Origin: Bacteroidaceae bacterium
GTDB taxonomy: Bacteria > Bacteroidota > Bacteroidia > Bacteroidales > Bacteroidaceae
NCBI GenBank assembly: GCA_017464345.1
Contig: JAFUAH010000017.1
Span: 40,640 to 104,639, forward strand
Direction of reading: 5' to 3'
Length of the DNA stretch: 64,000 nucleotides
A program made the translations under genes and the position numbers. A model generated the notes under the pieces. The model was not told the DNA's origin. It did no database searches and saw only the letters and a program-made list of their open reading frames with translations. Shown piece after piece: positions 1 through 7,700 of the stretch. Position 1 is the first letter of the stretch. Every line of letters begins with the position of its first letter.

Positions 1-492
1 CAACTGACCTCCGAGCGCCACTACGACGAAGTCATCTTTACCTCGCCCGACGGCGAACAGTTCTCGCAACCCATGGCCAACACGCTGAGCCTCTGCGAAA
101 ACCTCATCATCCTCTGCGGCCACTACAAGGGCATCGACTACCGCATCCGCGAGCACCTCATCACGAAGGAGGTCAGCATCGGCGACTACGTCCTGACGGG
201 CGGCGAACTGGCGGCGGCGGTGATGGCGGATGCCATCGTGCGCATTCTGCCCGGTGCCATCGGCGACGAGCAGAGTGCCCTCAGCGACTCATTTCAGGAC
301 AACCTCCTCGCAGCTCCCGTCTATACGCGCCCTGCGGAGTACAAGGGGTGGCGCGTGCCCGACATCCTACTCTCGGGCCACGAGGCCAAGATAAAGGAAT
401 GGGAACTGGCACAGAGCATGGAACGCACCCAACGGCTAAGGCCCGATTTGCTGAAAGAAAAAGAAGTTAAAGGGAAGTTAAAGGGCAGTTAA
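1..492 (+). CDS. trmD: tRNA (guanine-N1)-methyltransferase TrmD, 3' part
   Basis: TrmD methylates G37 of tRNAs in the cytoplasm using S-adenosylmethionine. The reading frame is open from base 1, so the N-terminal third lies outside the window and about 163 residues are visible. The knot region that binds the cofactor is clear ([14 protein letters not shown]), preceded by [11 protein letters not shown], the Bacteroidota variant of the usual GRYEGIDER, and followed by SALSDSFQ, which carries the catalytic Asp, and YTRP. The last ten codons ([10 protein letters not shown]) are encoded by AGTTAAAGGG-type tandem units that continue past the stop, so the native C-terminus seems to have been replaced by a repeat element. 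The identity is secure; the tail origin is inferred. Confidence 0.95.
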   Translation, partial: QLTSERHYDEVIFTSPDGEQFSQPMANTLSLCENLIILCGHYKGIDYRIREHLITKEVSIGDYVLTGGELAAAVMADAIVRILPGAIGDEQSALSDSFQDNLLAAPVYTRPAEYKGWRVPDILLSGHEAKIKEWELAQSMERTQRLRPDLLKEKEVKGKLKGS

Positions 493-603
493 AAGGAAGT
501 TATAGGGACGATACCCATGCTGTTCAAAATCATCCAGTCAAAGACTATCGTCCTTTTAACTTCCAAGGCCGAAGGCCGATAACTTCCCTTTAACTTCCTT
601 TTT
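463..603. repeat. Modular short element with GTTAAAGGG-type arms
   Basis: The left arm is built from AAGTTAAAGGG-like units (463-515) and the right arm from inverted units (about 553-603, TTAACTTCC). GGGACGATA and TATCGTCC are also inverted across the middle. A GGCCGAAGGCC mini-palindrome sits in the right half. The left arm overlaps the end of trmD and encodes its C-terminal tail. The layout matches the other modular elements in the window but the arm unit differs. Confidence 0.6.
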
Positions 604-622
604 ACTCCTAAAATATAGGAAT

Positions 623-1234
623 ATGAACGACAAGAAACTGAACCTCTACATCATCGCAGGCTGCAACGGTGCCGGTAAGACGACGGCCTCGTTCACCGTG
701 CTGCCCGAGATGCTGGACTGCCGCGAGTTCGTCAATGCCGACGAGATTGCACGCGGCCTCTCGCCCTTCCACCCCGAAGGCGTGGCCATACAGGCTGGGC
801 GACTGATGATTGAACGCGTCATCTACCTGCTGAAGGAGGGCGAGACCTTCGCCTTCGAGACCACGCTCTCCACACGCTCCTACGTAAAGCTCATACAGCA
901 AGCCCAGAAGCGCGGCTACTTCGTCACGCTGCTCTTCTTCTCCCTGGCCACACCGGAGCAGGCCGTGCAGCGCGTGGCCAAGCGCGTGAGTCAGGGCGGC
1001 CACAACATCCCCACCGACGTTGTCTATCGCCGCTTCGAAGGGGGACTCAGCAACCTCTTCAACCTCTACATGCCCATCGTCGATTACTGGGCACTCTACG
1101 ACAACTCGAACATCCCCACGCGCCACATCGCCAGCGGCGAGCGGGGCAAGGAGCCCACACTGATGGACGCAGAGACCTTCGAGGCATTACGAACCAAATA
1201 CCTTACCCTAGATGAGCCGCAAGAACAAGAATAG
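623..1234 (+). CDS. Zeta-toxin-like P-loop kinase
   Basis: This 203-residue protein resembles the zeta-toxin/AAA kinase family. Characterised zeta toxins phosphorylate UDP-N-acetylglucosamine and block cell wall synthesis. The Walker A motif GCNGAGKT is at residues 13-20, followed by NADEIARGLSPF, an acidic segment typical of the substrate pocket, and FETTLSTRSY around residue 75. Whether this member is a toxin or a housekeeping kinase cannot be told from sequence: many Bacteroidota genomes carry such stand-alone copies. It overlaps a small downstream ORF by 23 bp, so the two are probably co-translated. No epsilon-type antitoxin is visible upstream. The start at 623 follows an A-rich leader (AAAATATAGGAAT). 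Confidence 0.75.
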   Translation: MNDKKLNLYIIAGCNGAGKTTASFTVLPEMLDCREFVNADEIARGLSPFHPEGVAIQAGRLMIERVIYLLKEGETFAFETTLSTRSYVKLIQQAQKRGYFVTLLFFSLATPEQAVQRVAKRVSQGGHNIPTDVVYRRFEGGLSNLFNLYMPIVDYWALYDNSNIPTRHIASGERGKEPTLMDAETFEALRTKYLTLDEPQEQE

Positions 1235-1388
1235 TGCCGACGTGGCACTGATGCAGCGTCGCATCGACGAAGGCATCCTGCTGGCTCAGCGCCGCTTACT
1301 CAACCGTGGTCTGCACGACGACCTCTCTTTCGTGGTCTTCCAAGGGGGCATGGTCAGCGAGGTTCCAGCCAGAGAGATAAAGTGGTAA
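1212..1388 (+). CDS. Small protein overlapping the zeta-like kinase
   Basis: A 58-residue ORF starts with ATG at 1212 inside the end of the kinase gene and ends with TAA at 1386-1388. It begins MSRKNKNSADVALMQRR and ends in VSEVPAREIKW. It is charged, with no signal peptide or membrane segment. The overlap and good codon use suggest it is a real partner gene, and I recall similar small ORFs next to zeta-like ATPases in related genomes. A role as antitoxin or kinase partner is only an inference. Confidence 0.6.
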   Translation: MSRKNKNSADVALMQRRIDEGILLAQRRLLNRGLHDDLSFVVFQGGMVSEVPAREIKW

Positions 1389-1426
1389 CAATAGTTTAAT
1401 TAAAAATTAAGAACTAAGAACTAAGA

Positions 1427-2614
1427 ATGATGAATATATCCAACACCATCCGCTACATTGGTGTCGATGACCTTGACATCGACCTCTTCGAGAGCCAGTA
1501 CAAGGTGCCCGAGGGCATGAGTTACAACAGTTACGTCATCCTGGACGAGAAGGTAGCCGTTCTGGACACTGCCGACCAGCGCAAGAAGATAGAATGGCAG
1601 AAACGACTGCTCGACACGCTGGACGGACGCGAGGTCGATTACCTCGTCGTCCACCACATGGAGCCCGACCATGCTGCCTGCATCGCAGGCATGGCCGCCG
1701 CCTATCCCGAAATGAAGATTGTGCTCTCGGCCGCCGCCGCAAAGATGCTGCCCAACTTCTTCCCCGACACGGACCTTGCCACACGCACGCTCATCGTGAA
1801 GGAGGGCGACACGCTCGCGCTGGGCATCCACACGCTCCAGTTCATCGCCGCCCCCATGGTTCACTGGCCCGAGGTGCTGATGAGTTACGAACAGACCGAG
1901 AAGGTGCTCTTCGCCGCCGACGGCTTCGGCAAGTTCGGTGCGCTGGAGCACGAGCAGCGGAACACTGACGGCACACTGGCCGACTGGGCCTGCGAGGCCA
2001 GACGCTACTACTTCAACATCGTAGGCAAGTACGGCATCCAAGTACAAAACGTGCTGAAGAAGGCCGCAGGGCTCGACATCCGCACCATCGCCCCACTGCA
2101 CGGCCCCGTGCTCACAGGCAAGGACCTCAGTGAGGCCGTCCGCCTCTACGACATCTGGAGCCACTACGATGTGGAGACAGAAGGCGTGTTCGTGGCCTAC
2201 GCCAGCATCCACGGCGGCACAAAGGCCGTCGCTGAACAGATGGTGGAGATGCTGAAGGAGAAGGGGGCCAAGAAGGTTGCCGTCGCCGATCTCACGCGCG
2301 ACGACCAAGCCGAGGCCGTCGAGGATGCCTTCCGCTACGGTCGGCTCGTCCTGCTGGCCGCCTCCTACGACGCCGGCGTCTTCCCCCCGATGCACGATTT
2401 CCTCTATCACCTGCAGATAAAGAACTTCCAGCGCCGCCGCTTCGCCCTCGTCGAGAACGGCTCTTGGGCCCCCTCGGCCGGCAAGATCATGAAGGAGATG
2501 ATTGCGCAAATGAAAGACTGCGAAGTGGTGGAACCCATGGTCACCATCCGCAGTCGCATGAAAGCCGCCGACCTGCCCCAACTGGAGGCACTGGCCGAGG
2601 CGATACTAAATTAG
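1427..2614 (+). CDS. fprA: Flavodiiron protein (FprA family)
   Basis: A-type flavoprotein of 395 residues that reduces O2 to water or NO to N2O, protecting anaerobes. The N-terminal metallo-beta-lactamase-like domain carries the di-iron ligands: H77, E79, D81 and H82 in HHMEPDH, a His in MVHWPE, an Asp in FAADGFG and a His in PLHGP. The C-terminal flavodoxin domain starts near residue 258 (FVAYASIHGGTKAVA). There is no rubredoxin domain, so an external electron donor is needed. The gene starts with two ATGs (1427 and 1430) after GAACTAA-type tandem units. Family identity is secure; substrate preference (O2 or NO) is not readable. Confidence 0.93.
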   Translation: MMNISNTIRYIGVDDLDIDLFESQYKVPEGMSYNSYVILDEKVAVLDTADQRKKIEWQKRLLDTLDGREVDYLVVHHMEPDHAACIAGMAAAYPEMKIVLSAAAAKMLPNFFPDTDLATRTLIVKEGDTLALGIHTLQFIAAPMVHWPEVLMSYEQTEKVLFAADGFGKFGALEHEQRNTDGTLADWACEARRYYFNIVGKYGIQVQNVLKKAAGLDIRTIAPLHGPVLTGKDLSEAVRLYDIWSHYDVETEGVFVAYASIHGGTKAVAEQMVEMLKEKGAKKVAVADLTRDDQAEAVEDAFRYGRLVLLAASYDAGVFPPMHDFLYHLQIKNFQRRRFALVENGSWAPSAGKIMKEMIAQMKDCEVVEPMVTIRSRMKAADLPQLEALAEAILN

Positions 2615-2745
2615 AAGTTGAAAGTTGAAAATTGAAAGTTGAAAATTGAGAATTGAAAGTTGAAAATTGGGCTACACCATTATTGCGAGTTTAGTCTCGC
2701 CGAAGGCATAACTTTCAATTTTCAACTTTCAATTTTCAATTCTCA
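2613..2745. repeat. Modular element, TTGAAAR arms, between fprA and pyrD
   Basis: The left arm (2613-2667) is made of 7-bp TTGAAAR units. The right arm (2710-2745) is its inverse (TTTCAA units). The centre, read on the minus strand, contains TATGCCTTCGGCGAGAC and later GCAATAATGGTGTAGCCC, the same centre family as the insert in the uvrA gene at 43.7 kb. The right arm supplies the stop codon of pyrD (GAG AAT TGA). It may fold as a long imperfect hairpin between the two convergent genes. Confidence 0.75.
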
Positions 2746-3653
2746 AGTGCTCCGATAATCTCCCTGACAGAGGAGAAGCCATGACGTGCGAGGTATTCAC
2801 TGATGCCTCGCACTACTTTTGTCGACACGCCAGGGTCGATGAAGTTGGCCGTGCCTATCTCCACCGCCGTGGCACCGGCCAGCAGGAACTCCACGGCATC
2901 GGTGGCCGACATGATGCCGCCCAGCCCCACGACGGGAATCCCCACCGCCTTGCTGACCTGGTGGACCATCCGCAAGGCCACGGGCTTCACGGCCGGGCCC
3001 GACAGGCCTCCCGTACCGATGCTCAGCACCTTCCGCCTGCGCTCCGCGTCAATGGCCATGCCCATGAGCGTATTGATGAGCGACACGGCGTCCGCCCCCT
3101 CGGCCTCCACGGCGCGGGCTATCTCGGCAATGTCCGTCACGTTGGGCGACAGTTTCACGATTAGGGTCTTCGGGTAGGCCCGGCGCACCGCCTTCACCAC
3201 ACTGGCCGCCCCTTGGCTGGTCACGCCGAAGGCCATGCCGCCCTGACGGACGTTGGGGCACGAGATGTTCAGTTCGATGGCCGGGATGCGCTCCAGCTCG
3301 CCGATGCGGTGGGCCGTCTCGGCATAGTCCTCGATGGTGGAACCGCTCACGTTCACGACGACCTGCGTCGGCAAGTCCTTCACCTCGGGGTAGATGTGTT
3401 CGCAGAAATAATCGACACCCTTGTTCTGCAATCCCACGCAATTGAGCATCCCGCTCGCCGTCTCCGCCATGCGCGGATAGGGGTTGCCCTCGCGGGGACG
3501 GAGCGTAGTGCCCTTTACCACGATGCCGCCCAACTCCGACAAATCCACAAAGTCCTGAAACTCCAGCCCGTAGCCGAACGTGCCGCTGGCCGTCATCACG
3601 GGGTTGCGCAACTCCAGTGCGCCGATGCTTACCTTCAAGTCTGCCATCTTCAT
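2736..3653 (-). CDS. pyrD: Dihydroorotate dehydrogenase B, catalytic subunit
   Basis: Class 1B PyrD of 305 residues oxidises dihydroorotate to orotate in pyrimidine synthesis, using NAD through the PyrK subunit. FMN-site features are visible: [13 protein letters not shown] at 17-29, VVKGTT with Lys47, and NISCPN with the class-1 catalytic Cys132. The length fits the family. It lies just downstream of pyrK on the same strand, the usual pairing. The start at 3653 (MKMADLKV) follows an AAAAGG ribosome-binding-like stretch; 3647 is an alternative. The last codons and stop come from a repeat arm. Confidence 0.95.
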   Translation of the reverse strand: MKMADLKVSIGALELRNPVMTASGTFGYGLEFQDFVDLSELGGIVVKGTTLRPREGNPYPRMAETASGMLNCVGLQNKGVDYFCEHIYPEVKDLPTQVVVNVSGSTIEDYAETAHRIGELERIPAIELNISCPNVRQGGMAFGVTSQGAASVVKAVRRAYPKTLIVKLSPNVTDIAEIARAVEAEGADAVSLINTLMGMAIDAERRRKVLSIGTGGLSGPAVKPVALRMVHQVSKAVGIPVVGLGGIMSATDAVEFLLAGATAVEIGTANFIDPGVSTKVVRGISEYLARHGFSSVREIIGALEN

Positions 3654-3730
3654 TTACCTTTTACCACATAATCAGTTTTCGCTCGCTGTGCGAGAATTAC
3701 ATGAAATTCACAAATTGTTGTCCCTTTTAG

Positions 3731-4495
3731 TTAATCCCAGTTCAGTTCCTCCGCCCCGAACACCGGCCCGTCGGTGCAAACACAGCGGTTGTGTCCGGTG
3801 CGGTCTTCCGTCACGCAACACAGACAGGCCCCCACGCCGCAGGCCATGCGGTTCTCCAGCGACACCTCGCATCGCATACCCTGCTCGTGCGCCAGCCGCG
3901 CCACGGCCCTCATCATCGGCGTGGGGCCGCAGGTCTGGACGAGGGTGTAGGGGGCGGCGAATGCACTGTGCTGCGTCACGAGTCCACACTCCCCCGCGCT
4001 GCCGTCCTCGGTGGCTACGAACACTTCGCCCACGCGGCGGAACTCCTCCAACTGGAGCAGCAGGTCGGCACTCCGCGCCCCCAACAGGAAGGCGAACGGA
4101 ATCCCACGTTCCCTGAGCCTTTGCCCCTGGAACAGCAACGGAGCCACGCCCACGCCGCCGCCCACGAGCAACACTCGATCTCCAGAGCCAGGCATCCCGA
4201 AACCATTGCCCAGCGGCATGACGGCGTTCAGACAGTCGCCCGCCTTCAGCGTCTGGAACCATCGCGTTCCCCGGCCCACGGCCTGGACGAGGAACCACAC
4301 GCGCCGTCCCCCTTCCTCCACGTTATGGATGCTTATCGGGCGACGCAGCAGCGCCCCCCCTGTCCGTAGCTGAGCGAACTGCCCCGGCCTGCACTCGGGC
4401 AGCGCCCCCTCGGTCGGCTCCGCCTTCAGCAGCACGAAACCCTCCCAGGGGCTCGTCGCCTCCGCTATTTGCAAGTCTAGAATCTCTTTCTTCAT
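3731..4495 (-). CDS. pyrK: Dihydroorotate dehydrogenase electron transfer subunit
   Basis: PyrK (254 residues) passes electrons from dihydroorotate via FMN, a 2Fe-2S cluster and FAD to NAD. The FAD-binding motif RPISIH is at 52-57, the nucleotide-binding loop GGGVGVAP near 112-119, and four cysteines near the C-terminus (CGVGACLCC and a later Cys in GHNRCVC) bind the cluster. An upstream extension to 4651 is open, but the conserved start is MKKEILDL at 4495. A TACCTTTG box at 4563-4570 (minus strand) with a TTTG 17 bp upstream of it may be the promoter. The gene forms an operon with pyrD, 77 bp downstream. Confidence 0.95.
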   Translation of the reverse strand: MKKEILDLQIAEATSPWEGFVLLKAEPTEGALPECRPGQFAQLRTGGALLRRPISIHNVEEGGRRVWFLVQAVGRGTRWFQTLKAGDCLNAVMPLGNGFGMPGSGDRVLLVGGGVGVAPLLFQGQRLRERGIPFAFLLGARSADLLLQLEEFRRVGEVFVATEDGSAGECGLVTQHSAFAAPYTLVQTCGPTPMMRAVARLAHEQGMRCEVSLENRMACGVGACLCCVTEDRTGHNRCVCTDGPVFGAEELNWD

Positions 4496-4599
4496 AGTAT
4501 TGCCATTCTTTTTTCTATTTTCCGCCGTCGCCGCCAGTATGAGCGACAACCGCTTACGGGCACAAAGGTACGAAAAATGTGCGAGAGCAAAGAATGCCA

Positions 4600-4691
4600 A
4601 GGAAAAAAAATGCCCCCGTTGGAGGACGAGGGCCAAACCTAATGTTTTCACAACGGAATAATCCTTATTGTGATTTGCTAAAAATTAGTAT
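4600..4691 (-). ncRNA. Putative tracrRNA
   Basis: On the minus strand, 4691-4668 is the anti-repeat: on the plus strand this reads TTGTGATTTGCT then AAAAATTAGTAT, matching the array repeat (minus orientation) over 24 bases with one missing G. It would pair with the crRNA repeat with a single bulge. Downstream come a short nexus-like hairpin (GGATTATTCC), a linker with GTTGTGAAAACATT, and a GC hairpin with a T-run. The predicted start falls at the edge of the anti-repeat, 3-5 bases after a TACCTTTG box. The RNA would be about 85-90 nt. The fit of promoter, anti-repeat and terminator makes this call strong. Confidence 0.88.
4603..4633 (-). terminator. Intrinsic terminator of the tracrRNA
   Basis: A 7-bp stem (4612-4618 with 4627-4633, one G-U pair) has an 8-base loop and is followed on the minus strand by eight Ts (4610-4603). 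Confidence 0.85.
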
Positions 4692-4693
4692 GA

Positions 4694-4725
4694 CAAAGGT
4701 AGGGATAATCTTAAAATAATCCAAA
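4694..4725 (-). promoter_or_regulatory. tracrRNA promoter, Bacteroidota type
   Basis: On the minus strand TTTG (4725-4722), exactly 20 bp, then TACCTTTG (4701-4694). This matches the known Bacteroidota -33/-7 consensus. The start would fall near 4689-4691, at the 5' edge of the anti-repeat. Confidence 0.8.
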
Positions 4726-4730
4726 ATATC

Positions 4731-4762
4731 TTTGCAGAATTTATTGCATTTCCCTAATTTTG
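4731..4762 (+). promoter_or_regulatory. cas operon promoter, Bacteroidota type
   Basis: TTTG (4731-4734), exactly 20 bp, then TAATTTTG (4755-4762), placing the transcript start about 20 bases before the cas9 ATG at 4789. Its -33 box lies 5 bp from the -33 box of the opposing tracrRNA promoter, so the two promoters are back-to-back. Confidence 0.75.
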
Positions 4763-4788
4763 TTGCATAAATACTTAAAATCAATACA

Positions 4789-7700
4789 ATGAAACGCATA
4801 TTAGGACTCGATTTAGGGGTAAGTAGTATTGGCTGGGCTTTGGTAAACGAAGCCGAGAGCCAAGAAGAGAAGTCTTCTATTGTCAAACTTGGTGTTCGTG
4901 TCAATCCGCTGACGGCTGACGAACAAAGAAATTTCGAAAAAGGGAAATCCATAACCACCAACGCCGACCGCACCCTGAAAAGGGGCATGCGCCGAAGCCT
5001 GCAACGCTACAAACTCCGTCGTAACGAACTCATCCGATTACTGAAGGAGCATCATTTCATCACTGACGAAACTCTCCTGTATGAGAACGGTAATCGAACC
5101 ACCTTTGAGACCTATCGTCTACGCGCCAAGGCTGCTACGGAACAAATCTCGCTGGAAGAACTAGCTCGCGTACTCCTTATGATAAACAAGAAACGTGGCT
5201 ACAAGAGTAACCGTAAGGCCAAAGGCAATGACGAAGGGCAATTGGTCGATGGTATGGAGGTGGCCAAAATCCTCTATGACGAAGGACTTACACCTGGCGA
5301 ATACTCCCTTTCGCTCATTGACCAAGGAAAGAAATATCTGCCCGATTACTATCAATCTGACTTACAGGCAGAACTCAAAAGAATCTGGGATAAGCAGAAA
5401 ACGCTGTATCCCGAAAAACTTACCGACGATTTTTGGCAGGTACTGCAAGGCAAGAGCAAGACCCAGACCAATAAAATGTTTATTGCTCGCTACCAAGTAT
5501 TTTCGCCAACCCTGAAACGGGACGAAGCCCGTCATCAGCTCTTGCAGTGGCGTGTAAACGGATTAAGCAAACAACTAACCATAGAAGAGGTATCTGCCGT
5601 AGTGGCTGAACTAAACGGGCAGATAAATGGGACAAGTGGCTATCTGGGCAAAATCAGTGACCGTAGCAAGGAACTCTATTTCCGCAAACAAACCGTCGGG
5701 CAATATCTAATGGCCCTACTTGATGCAAATCCCAATGCCAGCCTCCGCAACACGGTGTTCTATCGTCAGGACTATCTCGACGAGTTCGAAATGATATGGC
5801 AGACACAGGCTCGATTCCATCCTGAACTAACAAACGGGCTCAAACACGACATTGGAAATGTGACCATCTTCTACCAGCGCCCCCTCAGAAGCCAAAAAGG
5901 CCTTGTCTCCATCTGCGAACTCGAACAGCAGCAACTCGAGACCATGGTCGACGGGAAGAAAAAAGTCATCACAATTGGCAGTAAGGTATGCCCCAAGTCC
6001 TCCCCACTCTTCCAAGACTTCCGTATGTGGCAGCGCCTCAACGACCTCCGCATCCTCAGCGACGAACTTTTTGGCAATCGCAGTTTAGACTTGACAGAGA
6101 AACAGACTCTGGCACACGAACTCAGCATCCATGCCAAACTCACCAAGCAACAAGCCTTGAAATTCTTGTTCAAAAAGGCAAAAGGCATAGACCTGAACTT
6201 CAAGGAACTGGATGGCGACACCACACAGGCGGCGCTATTCGAAGCCTACAAGAAGATTGTAGACATGTCGGGACATGGGGAATACGACTTCTCCAAGATG
6301 CCCACTGACGAGGTGCTGGATATCGTAGAAAATGTCTTCTCCGCACTGGGATTTAGCACTGCGCCATTACGTTTCGATGCCACGCTACAAGGGAAAGATT
6401 TGGAACGCCAGCCCTGCTACCAACTCTGGCATCTGCTATATTCCTATGAAGGTGACAAGTCCAAAACCGGTGACGAAGCACTTATCCGCAAAATACGCAA
6501 CATCTTCCACTTCGACAACGACGATTACGCAAAAATCATTGCCCAAGTATCCTTCAAGCCCGATTACGGCAGTCTCAGCGCCAAGGCTATACGTAAGTTG
6601 CTACCCTACATGTATGAAGGATATGACTACTACGAGGCTTGTGAGATGGCGGGGTATCGTCATTCCGCACGTTCACTTACCAAGGAAGAACTGGAACACA
6701 AAGAACTAAAGTCACAATTAGACCTCTTGCCTCGAAACAGCCTCCGCAATCCTGTTGTAGAGAAAATTCTCAATCAGATGGTTAATGTCGTCAATGCCGT
6801 AGTTGAGACTTATGGCCCCATTGACGAGATACGCATAGAATTGGCTCGCGACCTGAAAAAGAGTGCCAAAGAGCGTGAGGACGACACCACCGCCATCAAC
6901 AAGGCAACAAAAGAACACGAGGAGTATCGCAAGACGCTACAAAATGCACCTTTTAACATTCTCCATCCCAGCCGAAACGACATTATCCGCTACAAACTCT
7001 ATTTGGAACTCAAGGAGAACGGATTCCACACACTCTATTCCAATACCTACATCCCACAAGAGAGTCTGTTCACCAATGACTTCGATATTGAACACATCAT
7101 CCCACAATCCAGTGCCTTCGACGATTCGTTCTCAAACAAAACGTTGGAACTGAAAACGGTAAACCTAAAGAAAGGTAATGCCACAGCATTTGATTTCATT
7201 AGGAGTGAATATGGCGAAGCGGAACTGGAGGAATACAAAAAGCGTATTGACGACCTGCTACGGCGGAAAGTCATCAGCCCGAAGAAACACGAGAATCTGC
7301 TCAAAACTGCGGCTGACATCAAGGGTGATTTCATTGCACGAGACTTACGCGACACTCAGTACATCTCGCGCAAGGCACGCGAGATATTGGAGCAAATGGT
7401 TCGCGTAGTAACACCGACGACTGGTAAAATCACCGACCAGTTACGTGAAGATTGGGGGCTGGTGGACGTGATGCAGCAATTGAGCTGGGAGAAATACGAT
7501 GCCGCTGGACAAACCGTATCATGGCAGAACCGTGAGGGCAAGACCATCTACCGAATCAAGGACTGGACAAAGCGCAACGACCATCGCCACCACGCGATGG
7601 ACGCCCTTACCATAGCCTTTACTCGTCACAGCATCGTGCAATATTACAATAACATGAACGCACGTTCGGACAAGACAAGCGACATCTACGGCATCGAATG

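Noticed and set aside
1421-2581. 386-residue frame opposite fprA
   Set aside because: Mirror of fprA codons with no recognisable features.
4668-4789. tracrRNA on the plus strand running into cas9
   Set aside because: The plus-strand option lacks a terminator, while the minus strand has a matching promoter, anti-repeat and terminator.
4665-4988. 107-residue minus-strand ORF over the cas9 start
   Set aside because: It overlaps the cas9 N-terminus and the tracrRNA promoter, and has no protein features.
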